A program made the translations under genes and the position numbers. This document shows, in pieces, positions 12,313-23,182 of a stretch of DNA of 64,000 nucleotides. The DNA is from Byssothecium circinans. Its lineage: Eukaryota; Ascomycota; Dothideomycetes; Pleosporales; Massarinaceae. The first letter of the stretch is position 1, and the number at the start of each line of letters is the position of its first letter. The notes below the pieces were generated by a model. That model ran no database searches. It saw only the letters and a list, made by a program, of their open reading frames with translations, and was not told the origin of the DNA. The DNA lies in the NCBI GenBank assembly GCA_010015675.1, contig ML976980.1, forward strand, positions 855,277 to 919,276. Direction: 5' to 3'.

Positions 12313-12659
12313 GATTGCAGGATGCAGTGTAGGCTCGGATTGAAGAGGTAAAATGTACTGTAGGACGCCTCGACCGCAAGCTCAAACGTTGGGACGGATC
12401 GCCGCAAGTTCGCACTCTGCTGCGGGGTGCGGGTGTGGATGGGGCGCGTGCACCAAAACAAAGGAAAATCCCCGCTTGGCAAACGCCCGAGCCAGCTGCA
12501 ATGCCGACCAAAGCGGACGGCCGTCTTTGACTATACATTACGGTCAACCTACGCCTTGAGAAACGTACGCAATCGCCTCCGCTGTCACCCGCTGCCAGTC
12601 TCCCGCCGTATCCATCTACCGCCGCAAACACCTCCCATCGACATCCCACTTACCTTCCA
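12313..12659. promoter_or_regulatory. divergent promoter between ESS1 and RPB9
   Basis: A 347-bp gap between two divergently transcribed RNA-polymerase-II-related genes. It must contain both promoters (inference from orientation). No specific element is claimed. Confidence 0.5.
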
Positions 12660-13404
12660 ATGGCTTCGCCCGGCGCATACGGCGAGCTCAAGGACGAGAC
12701 GGACGACTCGAAGAAGATCCTCTTCCGCTTCTGCTCAGAATGGTGGGTCTCTTCTCCTCAAAGTTCGTGGAATAATAACTAAGAAAGACAGCTCCAACTT
12801 GCTCTTCCCCCGCGAAGACAAGGCCGAAAACAAGCTGCTCTTCGCATGCCGCACCTGCTCGTTCGCTGAAGAGGCGCCTTCGTCCTGCGTTATGCGCCAC
12901 GAAATCGCGTCCACCACGGGCGACACGGCTGGTGTGACGGCAGACCTTGGACAGGATCCCACGGTGGGTCTCACCTACGAAGCATATCCGTTCCTTTGCA
13001 CCATGTGCGGCCAGGACATCATCTGCGAGGACTGCGGCGCGGAGAGCGCCCCCGGCTACTGCTTGGAAGCCGAAGACGAGCGCGCGTCCCAAACCAACGC
13101 TTCACAGCAGGGCGGCGACAAGCAGTCCTCAAAGAAATGAGCTTCCTCGCACGTTGTTTCGTCGCTTGCGCTCGCTTTGAGTCTGCTTGCTGACGCTTGA
13201 GCTTCTAGTTGCCGCGCATCCAGAAGGAGTGCCCCAAGTGCCACGACCACGAGGCCGTCTACTTTCAGTCGCAGCAGCGGACTGCGGATACCGGCATGGT
13301 GAGCTTCTTCGTATTGTAGACCTGGCTGGGCTGATCCGATTCCTCAGAAACTATACTTTGTCTGCACATCATGCGGTAATGTGTGGCACCAGGGCAAGCA
13401 ATAG
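12660..13404 (+). CDS. RPB9: RNA polymerase II subunit RPB9
   Basis: Small zinc-ribbon subunit of RNA polymerase II involved in start-site selection, fidelity and TFIIS-stimulated cleavage (family knowledge). Exons 12660-12742, 12792-12963, 13209-13298 and 13348-13404 give 133 aa. N-terminal ribbon: Cys25, Cys28, Cys47, Cys50 (FRFCSEC, ACRTC), followed by [23 protein letters not shown]-terminal ribbon: Cys93, Cys96, Cys121, Cys124 (ECPKC, VCTSC), with the conserved [12 protein letters not shown] between. The N-terminus carries about 20 extra residues compared with yeast. The second intron is 245 bp, far longer than others here, and its 5' part stays open in frame (see findings). Confidence 0.93.
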
Positions 13405-13571
13405 TGCATCTATTGGGATTTAGATCGAAATGAATAGCATTTGGGTGGAGTTTTAGCGTTTGATTGAAGTGTCTATCTTATACCCATGGATATCCTACAA
13501 TAGCATACACTTTTGTACATCCGATACCTAGTACTCTAGAAAATGCAGCACGACCATCATCTCTCATGTTC

Positions 13572-14081
13572 CTACACGTGCATCGGCGCCAACGACAATA
13601 TCTTTGACCACTGTTTTTGCCTTAGCTCTCCTGCGACCACGCCGCTGACTCTCGATCCGATCGGCTCGCCCGCCTTGTTGATGAGCACGCAGGCGTTGTC
13701 GTCGAATTTTACCACGCTGCCGTCTGGCCGCTGCCACTTCTTCGCTGTCCGCACTACGACTGCATGTCGCACATCTCCTCGTCGGACCTTGTTCGCTGCG
13801 CCAATGGACACGCTGTTTCCCGTCTCAGGGCCGAAATTCCGCTGCTTCTTGACGACTACCACTATGCGATCGCCTGTGCCCGTCAGTCCACCTCCGCTGA
13901 CAATCCTTCTCTATACTAAACATACCGACTTTCGCGGGCCGCTTCGATCGCAGGACGTTGACACACTCGACTATGGCGGCGCCGGAATTGTCGATGCAAT
14001 TGATGAGGGACTAGATTGCGCTGCATGAGTGGCTGCCCGAGTTTTTGCGCCGCGGCGTCGGCGTACCTTGAGCTGGATCAT
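13572..14081 (-). CDS. mitochondrial large-subunit ribosomal protein uL14m
   Basis: Bacterial-type L14 of the mitochondrial ribosome (MRPL38 in yeast). Exons 14081-14067, 14010-13926 and 13873-13572 give 133 aa. The first exon encodes just MIQLK, spliced to [20 protein letters not shown]. Family hallmarks are visible: CIDNSGA near the N-terminus, [11 protein letters not shown], a basic stretch ([20 protein letters not shown]), [10 protein letters not shown] and the C-terminal [13 protein letters not shown]. It lacks a long N-terminal presequence, as is usual for this protein in fungi. It converges on RPB9 with 167 bp between the stops. Confidence 0.92.
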
Positions 14082-14638
14082 CCTCAGTTCATCCAAGTAT
14101 GCAACCCCTTTTCCGAGCCTGTCTGTCTGCGTACGGCGCGTCGCTGGCGGTGATGGCTGCCGAACAACTCAATGCCAAATGTTGCGTGAATGAATGTCGG
14201 AGGAGGATGCCGGGCAAACTTGGCAACCCGGCGCTTTGGCGTTAGATCATTTCGTATATGCAAGCCAATCCAATACAACACCGCAAGGGCTAAATCAGCC
14301 CCATTCTCACTTCATACCGCGAATTCCGCGTCCGCTCTGCGCGATTTCCAGCCCTGCGCGGCTTCTGCTCACTGCTCACTGCTCCCTCTCGGGCAGATCC
14401 ACTCCTTCTTTTCCTTGTGCATTGGATCGTTCTCGGCATCCTTTCCTTTTGTCGGTCCTTTATTGTCTTTCCCGCCGCGCAAACAAGGTGCTGCATGTGA
14501 GACGTGTGCTCTTTCCCACTACGTCACCCAGCCTCCTCTTTTGACACTTCACTGACTCAGAATCTCGCGACTTCACGCGCAACCTGCTCACGCTGCTTGG
14601 AGGAGTCTAACCGCTGGCTTTGGCCGCTTTTTATCATC
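14082..14638. promoter_or_regulatory. divergent promoter between uL14m and SET9
   Basis: A 557-bp gap between divergently transcribed genes. It includes a C/T-rich leader upstream of SET9 (14380-14530). No specific site is claimed. Confidence 0.45.
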
Positions 14639-16709
14639 ATGCCTGCGAAAGAGACGGAGAAAAAGGGCGGCTTGACCCTGGAAAAGTTGATAGCTTACGA
14701 CGACGTGATTACGGATGCGCTGGTCGACAAGGTGGGCTTCACTCCTCGTTACGGCGGCAGCGTGGTCGCGCGGGTCTTGAGAGCAACCTTACTGACGGGC
14801 GTGATCTCAGGTCTACTTTTGGACGACCATCAGGAAGAACCGTGGCGGACGCTTCTCCGCTTCGCGGGGCCTGAACGAAGAAGACATTGCCAACATTCTA
14901 CGCAAGGAAGTCATAATCGGGAAAGATGTAAACGAGGGCATGCAGGATCTGGTGAAGCTGCCCGGGTTGAAAAAGTATATGAATGGTCTCAAGGACAAAG
15001 AGCGGGAGCATTTTGCACGACACCTCAGGAGATATGTTTCCATATACATGCCGGACTGCCCGTTCGAGGTTACCACGACAAATCGATACACTATCACCGA
15101 CCACGAAGCATCCATCACCGCACGACGGGATATTGGGCCGCGCGAAGAGATCAAGTACCTGACAGGTGTCCAAGTCGCAATGACCGAAGAGCAGGAGAAG
15201 TCACTGGAGCTCGCACGCAAGGACTTCAGTCTTGTGATATCGAGCCGGAAGAAGACGCGCTCGCTGTTCCTCGGCCCTGCGCGCTTTGCGAACCACGACT
15301 GCGATGCCAACGCTATGCTGTCGACGAAAGGGTACGATGGGATGCAGGTTGTTGCGGTTAAGCACATTGCGGAAGGGGAAGAAATCACCGTGTCATATGG
15401 AGAAGACTACTTTGGTGATGACAATGAAGAGTGCCTGTGTCATACTTGTGAAAATAGGCAGGAGAATGGGTGGGCGCCGTTCAAGCGAGAGGAGGACAGT
15501 GATGAAGAAGACGAAGATGATGCGGAAGAGCCGGAAAAGGAGCAGAGCGACCTAGCAGAAACGGCAGATCCTGGGGAAGGCTCGTATTCACTGCGGAAGA
15601 AGCGCAAACATGAGGGATCTGCAGATGGCCATCACGACTCCACACCTACGAAGCGAACAAAGATCGAAGAGAAGGAACAGCCTCCATCCCCTACACGACG
15701 CATAGATCAGTTACGCGGGAAATTTCTAAAGAACGCGGTCAGCGCCTCTTCGTTACGTCAGGAGGTCCCCGTCTCCAGCATTGAAGACTCGGCCACTTCA
15801 CAATCATCTCGAGACATTCGATCCCAACAGCGAGTTGGACTCTTCAGCTTGTCTTACGACGAGAGCCCATCTTCACGGAATTCGACGCCCAACACGACCG
15901 GCTCGCCCAAGTCATCACAGTCCACCGATGCCACATCAGTAGACGAAGACCAACCTATGGCCAACACCAGCCGCGAGCAGCCCAAACTCGCTCCAGAGAT
16001 CATCCACGAGATGCCCGCCCTCGGAGTAGCCACCATCAAAGACGAAGTAACACAAGTCAGCACACCCTGGAAGACTCTCTTCGCCGACGACACAACCTCT
16101 GAACTAAGCGACCTCTCCGAAACGCAAGAACTCGACGACACGCTGCAAGAAATCAAAAAGCGAAAGCGAGCCGACCTACCCCTCCCACCACGCAACACGC
16201 GCTCCACCAGCCGCAACGAAGTCCAAAACCGCGTCGGCACCCCGGTCCCCGATTACAACCTCGACGAAGGCTGGATGCCCAACCCACGGAAACCGGGAGA
16301 CTACATGACGTCGCGCTCGCGGCTCTCAGGCAAGGACTGCAAATGGGCCGAGTGCCAGAACTGCGAGGACAACTTCGTGCAAGAAGACGCGCACCGCGGG
16401 ACGCGCAAGGAGTGTCCGCGCTGCGAGCGGCATTCCAAACTCTACGGCTACGCGTGGCCCAAGACGGAACGGGAGGGGAAACACGACACGGAAGAGCGGG
16501 TTTTGGATCATCGGACGATCCATCGGTTCGTCGATGCGGATGAGGAGAAGGTGCTGAAGAAGGAGGGGAAGGGGAAGAGGAGGTTTAGGGAGGGTATCTT
16601 GGAGCGGTTTAGTACGCCGGGGAGTGCGGGGGATTCGAGTTTTAGTGGGAGTGGGAGTGTGGAGGCGGATAGTGGGAGGAGGAGGAAGAGGGTTAGGAAG
16701 ACTATGTAG
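14639..16709 (+). CDS. SET9: histone H4-K20 methyltransferase SET9 (Suv4-20 type)
   Basis: Nuclear SET-domain enzyme methylating histone H4 Lys20. Exons 14639-14731 and 14811-16709 (79-bp intron) give 663 aa. The splice yields ALVDKVYFWTTIRKNRGGRF, a signature of this family's N-terminal domain. It continues through the helical region (DLVKLPGLKKYMNGLKDKE) into the SET domain, about residues 115-230. SET motifs: the cofactor-site FANHDCDANA (Asn192-His193) and the EEITVSYGEDYFG region with its catalytic-site Tyr near 227. A Cys-rich post-SET follows (ECLCHTCE). A long acidic, charged linker leads to a conserved C-terminal Cys module (CKWAECQNC, ECPRCERHSKLYGYAWPK) and a basic tail (GRRRKRVRKTM). 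Confidence 0.93.
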
Positions 16710-17665
16710 AGTGGGGCTTGGGGGAGGGAGTGTGGTTAGCGGGAAGGGTGGGCGAGCCGGTGTAGGTGTAGCGGAGTGTTAGGTACTGGAGTATTAGCTG
16801 ATGAGGTATCTATTGCTCTTGAAGAAAGGGAATGGCGATTTTGCATGGCTTGGACTGGATTGATTCCCTTGTTTTTCTTGGGTTGGTTCAAGCAGGAACG
16901 AAGCATGGCGTAGCATTGGCGTTTTCCGGCATATTTCCGACACCATTGCGTGCGTTATTCAGGTTTTCGTTTCTTTTTTTCTCTCTGCATCTTTTTCGCC
17001 TCTTAAGCAATTTCCAGCAACAAGCACGGGGAACGGGATGGGCTTGTTTTGAGTTCTCCACAAGCAAAGCGGGGCCGGGGGGGAGGGGGGCAGGGGACTG
17101 TATGATAACCGAGACGAGACGAGCGAGGTTCTGCACCGAGCATATGATCGAATTGCTTTTTCCTCCTCTGTGTATTCAGCGCTCTTCAGTCAGAGCGAGA
17201 TGGATGAATTCAAAGGATTTCGACTCCAGTTCTTGGCATGGCATGGATATGCATGGCTAGTTGTTTCACACAATATCGTGAAGATGTTACTGTATTGTAC
17301 TACGGGATACGCGTGGAGTAATAACTGCTGTGGTACGGGTACGGTTTCGATCGCTGCTAGCGTAGAGTGGAGGCAGTTGGTGGTCCCTTTGGGTCATCTG
17401 CAGCTTACTTAGCTTTACGAGGTATTCGGAGGGGTTTTGTATTCGGATATGTGCTTTTGTCTAGGCGGTGACGGGGTATTGTTGCGTGAAGTAAGGTTAG
17501 GGATTGTGGAGTACGAGATAAAGTACGTCGCTCATTGAGTCAATTAAGAACATGGGAACGTTCCTTGGTATAAGTTACTGTTTGAAATTCTCCCCGGACG
17601 TCGATGAGATTGTTTTCATTTGATGAGGTTGAGTTGAAGCGTCCGTGCTTTTGGTTGGTCGCATA
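16710..17665. other. intergenic region with G-rich run
   Basis: SET9 3' region up to the transposon. A short G-rich run (ggggccgggggggaggggggcagggg) lies at about 17071-17096. No supportable coding sequence. Confidence 0.45.
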
Positions 17666-17705
17666 CCCGTTTTTCTCGCTTGACGCACGGGCTCACCTGG
17701 CGCAC
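17666..17705 (+). repeat. left terminal inverted repeat, Fot-like copy 1
   Basis: About 40 bp pairing with 19739-19778 in inverted orientation. The shared core is CTTGACGCACGGGCTCACCT. Confidence 0.9.
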
Positions 17706-17825
17706 GGTTTTTGCCGAGCATCTTCAAATGCTTTTAAACCTACTGAGCCTCACACAAATCTCTCTATCGTCTAATTTTAAAGAGTAGTAGGCAATCAAGT
17801 ATGGAGAAAAAGTCTAGTTGATTAT

Positions 17826-19691
17826 CTAATCACAATATCTTGTAGGGAGGTTGATATGCCGCCCCCGACGATTTGTGACCAGCGGGGCCTTGATGACCTC
17901 AAGAACAGATTGCTCGCCGCTATCAGCCTCCTGAGGGACAATAGACTGCTTCTTCCTTACTTTTCTAGCCTGTTTAACAAACTGGATATCCTTTTGAAGC
18001 TGCGCAGCAGCGAGCCGAGCGTGCCTGTTGTCCTCCTTTTCCTGTTGCTTACGTGCCTGCTCTTGAAGCCGGATCTCCTTTGCAGTAGCCTTCATACGAC
18101 GCCTCTCCTCTAAAGCCCGTTGCTTCTCAGCTTTCTCAATTGCTCTGCGCTGACTATCTTCCTCTTTTTGGAGTCTCTCTGCCCTTGCTGCCTCTGCCTT
18201 TTGTGTCTCACGCTCACGTGCTAGCTGAACCTTGTTTGGACTCCAAAAGATTGCACCACCATCTTGATTTAGAGGCATTTCAAGCTGGAGCGCTTTGCCC
18301 CTCTGCCGACGCTTCTTCTCATTGACTAGCGCTTTTTTCAGGCCTTGAACCTCTAATTTTAACAGCACATTCTGGGTAGATAGCGAGTGGATCGTCTGTG
18401 AGAGCTGCTGGGCCTTAGAGTCGTACACGTCATTAACTACTGCTCTCAGGATCTTAGTAACCTTCCTCCAATCCTCAGCTGTGAGGACTGACCTCGAGCT
18501 CTCGCTGGATGATGGTCTCTCTGCCTCAGGGTTGCTGAATCGGTCTAGGATGACGTCAGGCTGGAAGGGGTGGAGGCCACAGGATTTGAAGCCTGAAAGG
18601 ATATTCTTAGCGGTAAAAGCTTTTTCCCATGCTGCCCAGAATATCCGAAAAAAGTCTCGCTTAGTAATTGCTGAGAAGGCCTGGGATTCCTCCATAAATC
18701 GTGCTACCTCGTACGAATAGGCTTGTGAGAGAGGCCGGAACAAAGTAACGTCAAGCGGCTGCAGAGTATGAGTACTATGAGGGGGAAAGACGGCTAGGAG
18801 GATCTTATTATCGTCACAGTACTAAATGAATCACATGTTGATGTGGGAGCCATGGCCGTCAAGGATAAGTAATTGATACTACTGTTAAGCCTTGGATTTA
18901 GTCTCTCGATCAAATATAGTCTTCAACCATTGAAGCCCGAGGTTGTCGTTCGTCCATCCACTAGGAGATGAAGCAAAAAAGGCCTTATGTATCGTAGGAT
19001 CGAAATCTTGCAGCCATAAGTCTTGAATATTACCCGTAACAGCCTGGTAGATAAGGCCTAGGGATAGGGATGATCTATCAGCGCATATGCAAGCAATCGT
19101 CGTAATCCACTCGCGATTGCCGTCCTAAACCATCTGCTTAATCCCCCCCTCCTCATACCTCCGTTAGGAGAAGACGCGCTTCATCTTTGACAGTACTCTA
19201 ATGAGAAAGCCTTTCTCGTCCATATTGTAGGTATGCTGAGGCTCAATATCGTACTGCTCGATTTTACGCTTCAAGAGCTCAAAATAGAGTGCGTACTTGA
19301 GAGCAGAATCGGCTCGCTTCCTATCATTGTCCATACCAGTCGTCCACTTTGATACCAGGTTAAGTTGGTGACGCTTAAGGAACCGATCAGGCCAAGAGCT
19401 CCCCACCTGTTTGCCGCTTATTTCGGTAGCAAAGTTGCGTAGCATGCTTCTCGTAGGCGGTAACCCTCGCTCGCAGAGCCTATCAACGTATCGTACGAGC
19501 TCCTGCTCCTGACGGTCGTTGAGAAGTCGTTGGTTCTCATATTGGGCTGCACGGGAGCCCTGCACACCGCGCCACCTTCGCGACAGCGTAGATCGTTCAA
19601 CACCATACTTTTTGGCAGTCTGCGAGATGTTAACTTTTTCTCCAAGCTCCAAGGATTTCAAAGCCGTCAGCGCCTCCTCAATTGGGTCCAT
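17826..19691 (-). pseudogene. DDE transposase of pogo/Fot family, in-frame stops
   Basis: One reading frame of 622 codons runs from ATG at 19691 to the stop at 17826 without a frameshift, but has six in-frame stops, all within about 18810-19170. N-terminus: psq-type helix-turn-helix (NISQTAKKYGVERSTLSRRW). Next comes a CENPB/Tc5-type DNA-binding domain, then DDE catalytic segments TYNMDEKGFLI and LLILDGHGSH. The C-terminal part is a Lys/Glu/Gln-rich coiled coil (QRRAIEKAEKQRALEERRR). The stops are TAA/TAG/TGA where CAA, CAG, TGG or similar would be expected, consistent with RIP. Two long uninterrupted parts remain (19164-19691 and 17826-18743). It is probably inactive. Confidence 0.9.
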
Positions 19692-19738
19692 ATTGGTGGA
19701 GCTAGATTAATTTCAATTGTGGGGTTTTTAGAAAAAGT

Positions 19739-19778
19739 GTGCGTCAGGTGAGCCCGTGCGTCAAGCGAGAATCACGGG
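19739..19778 (-). repeat. right terminal inverted repeat, Fot-like copy 1
   Basis: Inverted partner of 17666-17705, about 37 of 40 positions identical, bordered by the TA target duplication. Confidence 0.9.
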
Positions 19779-20058
19779 TAGCGAGAGGGGATCTGCCACA
19801 TGCATAGCAGTGTTAAGGGTCCAGAGAAAAATATTTCATATAAGCGGTCACGCAGGACTAGTGGTGCAAAAGTACAAGCGTAAGGGGAAAAGATCCATAA
19901 GACGATACCTGATTCCAAAAAGAGAGCAGGAGGAAAAGACGACAGGGGAGCGTAATAAGGAAGGAAGAATAAAAGCATGAGACTAAGGAAACCCCCCAGT
20001 CAACCCACAGTACGCTTACAGAACCGAAGACGACAGCTTCTCAGAGCCCCTTTGCACT

Positions 20059-22254
20059 CTACCACTCGCAAAATACAACGGGATGCTGATGAATAGCCCA
20101 AAGGCCGCTGTCGCATTGCTTTCCTTTCCCTTTATTCTGCCCGTCTTCCTTGCACTCTATCGGATCCTTTCTACCATCACAGAACAGCGCTCCAACATTG
20201 GTCCCATCATTCATGTATTTGCAGTCGGTCCCATCGATTTTCAGCGGATAAGTACCACCAGGCCAGCCGGGGTGCTCGTAAAGCCCTGGATCGTTATTTT
20301 TAGCGTTCACTTTCAACAAGGCCTTGTTATCTCTTTCACAGAGCTTGGAGACACCGATGTCCGTCCTGAAAAACAACCACGAGTTAGTATTGCTGGCTTC
20401 GTCAACGTAGTTCTGGAATATGACCGACAGCGCTTGTGTCTTCTTGGGCGGTTCCGGCTGCGGCGCGGTGGTTGGCGGTGGTGGTGATTCGGCTTTATCC
20501 TCGATCGTGTATCCGAAAATACCGCAGCCTGCTTTGATCTGGCCGGATTTGGACATGAGGTTCTTGCTGTCACCTTTTTGGCTGCACTGCGGGGTTTTGG
20601 CGAGCACGGAGAAGGCGGTTTCGCAGTTGATGTAGCAGTCTTCGGGATTGTAGGGCTTGTTAGGCACCCAGTCGAGCTTGAACTTGAAGTCTTTGAATTT
20701 TTCTAGATCTTCGTCTCGATGTGAGAGGGAAGCTGACTGGCGCTTTAGCAGCATGCGTCGGTGTGGTGCGGAGTTCTCTAGGTTGCCGTGAACGTCGGCC
20801 TTCCATTGGAGGGTCTTGCGGTTGTTGACGGTTCCGCCGCAGAAGTCCTTATATACCTTGTTTGAATCAGAGCTGAAGATATTGTTCGGGACCTTGCTGG
20901 CGTCGTTCACGCAGTTTGCTTCGATGACGGGTACTTGTTTGTCCTGGATGTCCATCTTGTCGCTGCAGCCTGGGATTGTGAATCCCTCAACAGGCTCGTT
21001 CTCTATCTCCTCGGGACCCAAGTCTTCAAAGCTTTCCGTGGCTGGTGTATTGAAGGAGCTGCCATCGCCACGACGAGGTGGTTTTCGCGGGTACTTGCCA
21101 CCTATTGCCGGGAGAGGAGGGTACCTCCCTATCTCATTTTGTGCCCACATTGCCATTGCGTACCATGCATAGGTGTCGGCATTTTGACCGGGATACCAGG
21201 CGTCTGCTCGAAATTTCCGTAAGACTTTGACATTATAGGGACCGTATGCGCCAGTTTCGACGTTGTGACCCTCAGACTTGTAACTGATGAGAGCGTCATC
21301 GACCAATGGACTTTTTTTCGGCGCGTTCATAAAATAGTTCAAATGAGTGATCTCGTGAAAGAAGGTTCTCGCCCTATTGTTCCACTGGTCTAAGTGGTCC
21401 TGGACCTCTGGCCGCTGTCTCTTAATGTCGTTGGTGACGTCGCCTAGAGACCTCAAATGGGTGAAGAACCTCTTGCAGAAAGTAATGCGACTATAGCCAT
21501 CATCTGGCGTGGAATACGCTTCCATGTTTGTCTTCTCGCCAGGCATTGGGTCTTTGCCATTTTTGGGTGGCTGCAGTAGTTGAAAGTCAGTCATACGGAA
21601 CGTATATTGTTCTTGAGGTCATGTGCTTACATTGCATTTTGGATTCGAAGGCTGGTTGGGTTTGTCGCCACACACATCATTTGGATCGCCAGAATCGTCT
21701 CCTCCGCTGCAGGTGACTTCGATCCAGAGATCCCGGCCGGGCACTCCTGGGACCCATGGTGGCCTCTGCCAATTACTGTACCAAATCTCTTTAGCCGCAT
21801 CGTAGATTTCTAGTTAGACAAGTTAGTAACTCTACGATTAGTACATGCTGGTAGAGAAAGAAACCTTACGTCGTATCTCCTCCCTGCGCTCATTAGGAAT
21901 CTTCGTCGGAGTACCCCACATGTCTTTGGCAGCTTGGCCGTTCCAATCAAAGTTCTTCCACAGGCCATCTACATGTGATAGTTTGTAGAAATCGGCATAC
22001 GTTTCCTTGATGATATTGACCGCAGATTGTTCACAGGCCTGCCATCCAAACAGCCGTGTACCACGGAGGTTCTGCGCATCAATCGCGTTGCCATGATCGT
22101 CTGTAATGGGAGGATAAGGAGGAAATGGATCCTTTGACCAGTCCGGGGCAACATCGTATCCTGTAACATTGTAGTTTACAATGTCTGCTGCGGCGCGAGG
22201 CTGGAGAAGGGACAAGAGAAGGGGCAGTACATGTATACTGGAACGGAAAGCCAT
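20059..22254 (-). CDS. secreted zinc metalloprotease-like protein (M35-like, HExxH) with Cys-rich C-terminal extension
   Basis: Exons 22254-21870, 21809-21631 and 21570-20059 give 691 aa; both introns restore frame. The N-terminus is a clear signal peptide (RSSIHVLPLLLSLLQP, cleavage near AAA). Residues about 25-330 form the protease-like part. The zinc motif HEITH is at residues 260-264, followed by a downstream Tyr/Asp-rich segment (NADTYAWYAMAMW) similar to fungal lysine-specific or deuterolysin-type metallopeptidases. After a Pro-rich joint (PRKPPRRGDGSSF) comes a C-terminal half with many Cys (DCYINCETAF, TPQCSQKG, AGCGIFGYTI, CKEDGQNKGKGKQCDSG). It includes a PPPPTTAPQPEPP hinge and matches no domain I can name. 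It is probably extracellular. It lies between a transposon and a tandem-repeat block, which may reflect a fast-evolving context (inference). Confidence 0.75.
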
Positions 22255-23182
22255 GGTGACGATATGCCTGAGCCCCGATGAAGAGAAAGAGCTGCACTAC
22301 GAAGACTTGCGTGGGTGCTTGCCCAAGGCTTTATACATTTACTCTCTGTGGCGGGATGCATGCTATTACCCACAAAATTCTGCATAACGCTGCGCTTCAC
22401 TACGGACTCGTGCCACATGACGAAGATTCGACGACGATTCAGCCTAGTCTGAGGGAACTTGTCGACTCTCACTGAAACATATGTGCCACTTCCTATTTGG
22501 CTTCCCAAAAACAACATGGCGCGACGTCTCAGTTGATATCCAATGAAGTAAAGCCAAAATACATCTGTCAGAGGTAAGAGAGAAGTTGTAAGTGGCAAAG
22601 AACGGTGAAGGGCACAGTACACTTGGAAGAACTACCGTGCCAGCTCCAACCCGAAACGTACGTGCCACTTCTCAACTTACACCTCAGGGTTCAGGGCTCG
22701 CAAAGTCTCACTTGCTATCTAATAAAGTACAGCGAAATACATCTGTTAGAAGTAAGACAGGAGTAGTAAGTAGCATAGAAGGGTAAAATAGGCAGTGCAC
22801 TAAGATAAAACGTACGTGCTACTTCTTAACTTACACCTTAGGGCTTAGGGCTCGCAAAGTCTCACTTGCTATCTAATAAAGTACAGCGAAATACGTCTGT
22901 TAGAAGTAAGACAGGAGTAGTAAGTGGCATAGAAGGGCGAAATAGGCAGTGCACTGAGATGAAACGTACGTGCCACTTCTTAACTTACACCTCAGCGCTT
23001 AGAAGTCACGATGTCTGCCTACGGATCACGGATCAAGGGATTAAGCGTAGTAGCCTTTCCGAAAATCCGAAAATCCGCCTTATTATCAACCTTGCTAAGT
23101 AGTGACTGTCGCTCACGAAACTGACATCCTTGAACTCCCTTTTCCGCACCAGTTGGATCTCTCTACCATGAATCCGCGCCCT
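22255..23182. other. intergenic region containing a 154-bp tandem repeat
   Basis: Between the metalloprotease start (-) and the 3' end of the next gene (-). Apart from the repeat block listed separately, no gene is supported; short open frames are formed by the repeat units. Confidence 0.5.
22475..23000. repeat. tandem repeat, 154-bp unit
   Basis: Units begin with aaacgtacgtgccacttct at 22654, 22808 and 22962, exactly 154 bp apart. A diverged earlier unit starts at 22475 (aaacatatgtgccacttcc), and the last unit is partial. Shared internal blocks include ctcgcaaagtctcacttgct and agaagtaagacaggagtag. Differences between units are mostly C/T and G/A. Confidence 0.9.

Larger units (their letters stand above)
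17666..19778 (-). mobile_element. pogo/Fot-type (Tc1/mariner superfamily) DNA transposon, copy 1
   Basis: A 2113-bp element flanked by TA on both sides (17664-17665 and 19779-19780). The roughly 40-bp terminal inverted repeats start CCCGTTTTTCTCGCTTGACG on the left and CCCGTGATTCTCGCTTGACG on the right (minus strand) and differ at only about three positions. A second copy lies at 48028-50145. The encoded protein is on the minus strand and is interrupted. TA duplication, TIRs and an HTH/CENPB-DDE transposase place it in the pogo/Fot group. Confidence 0.92.
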
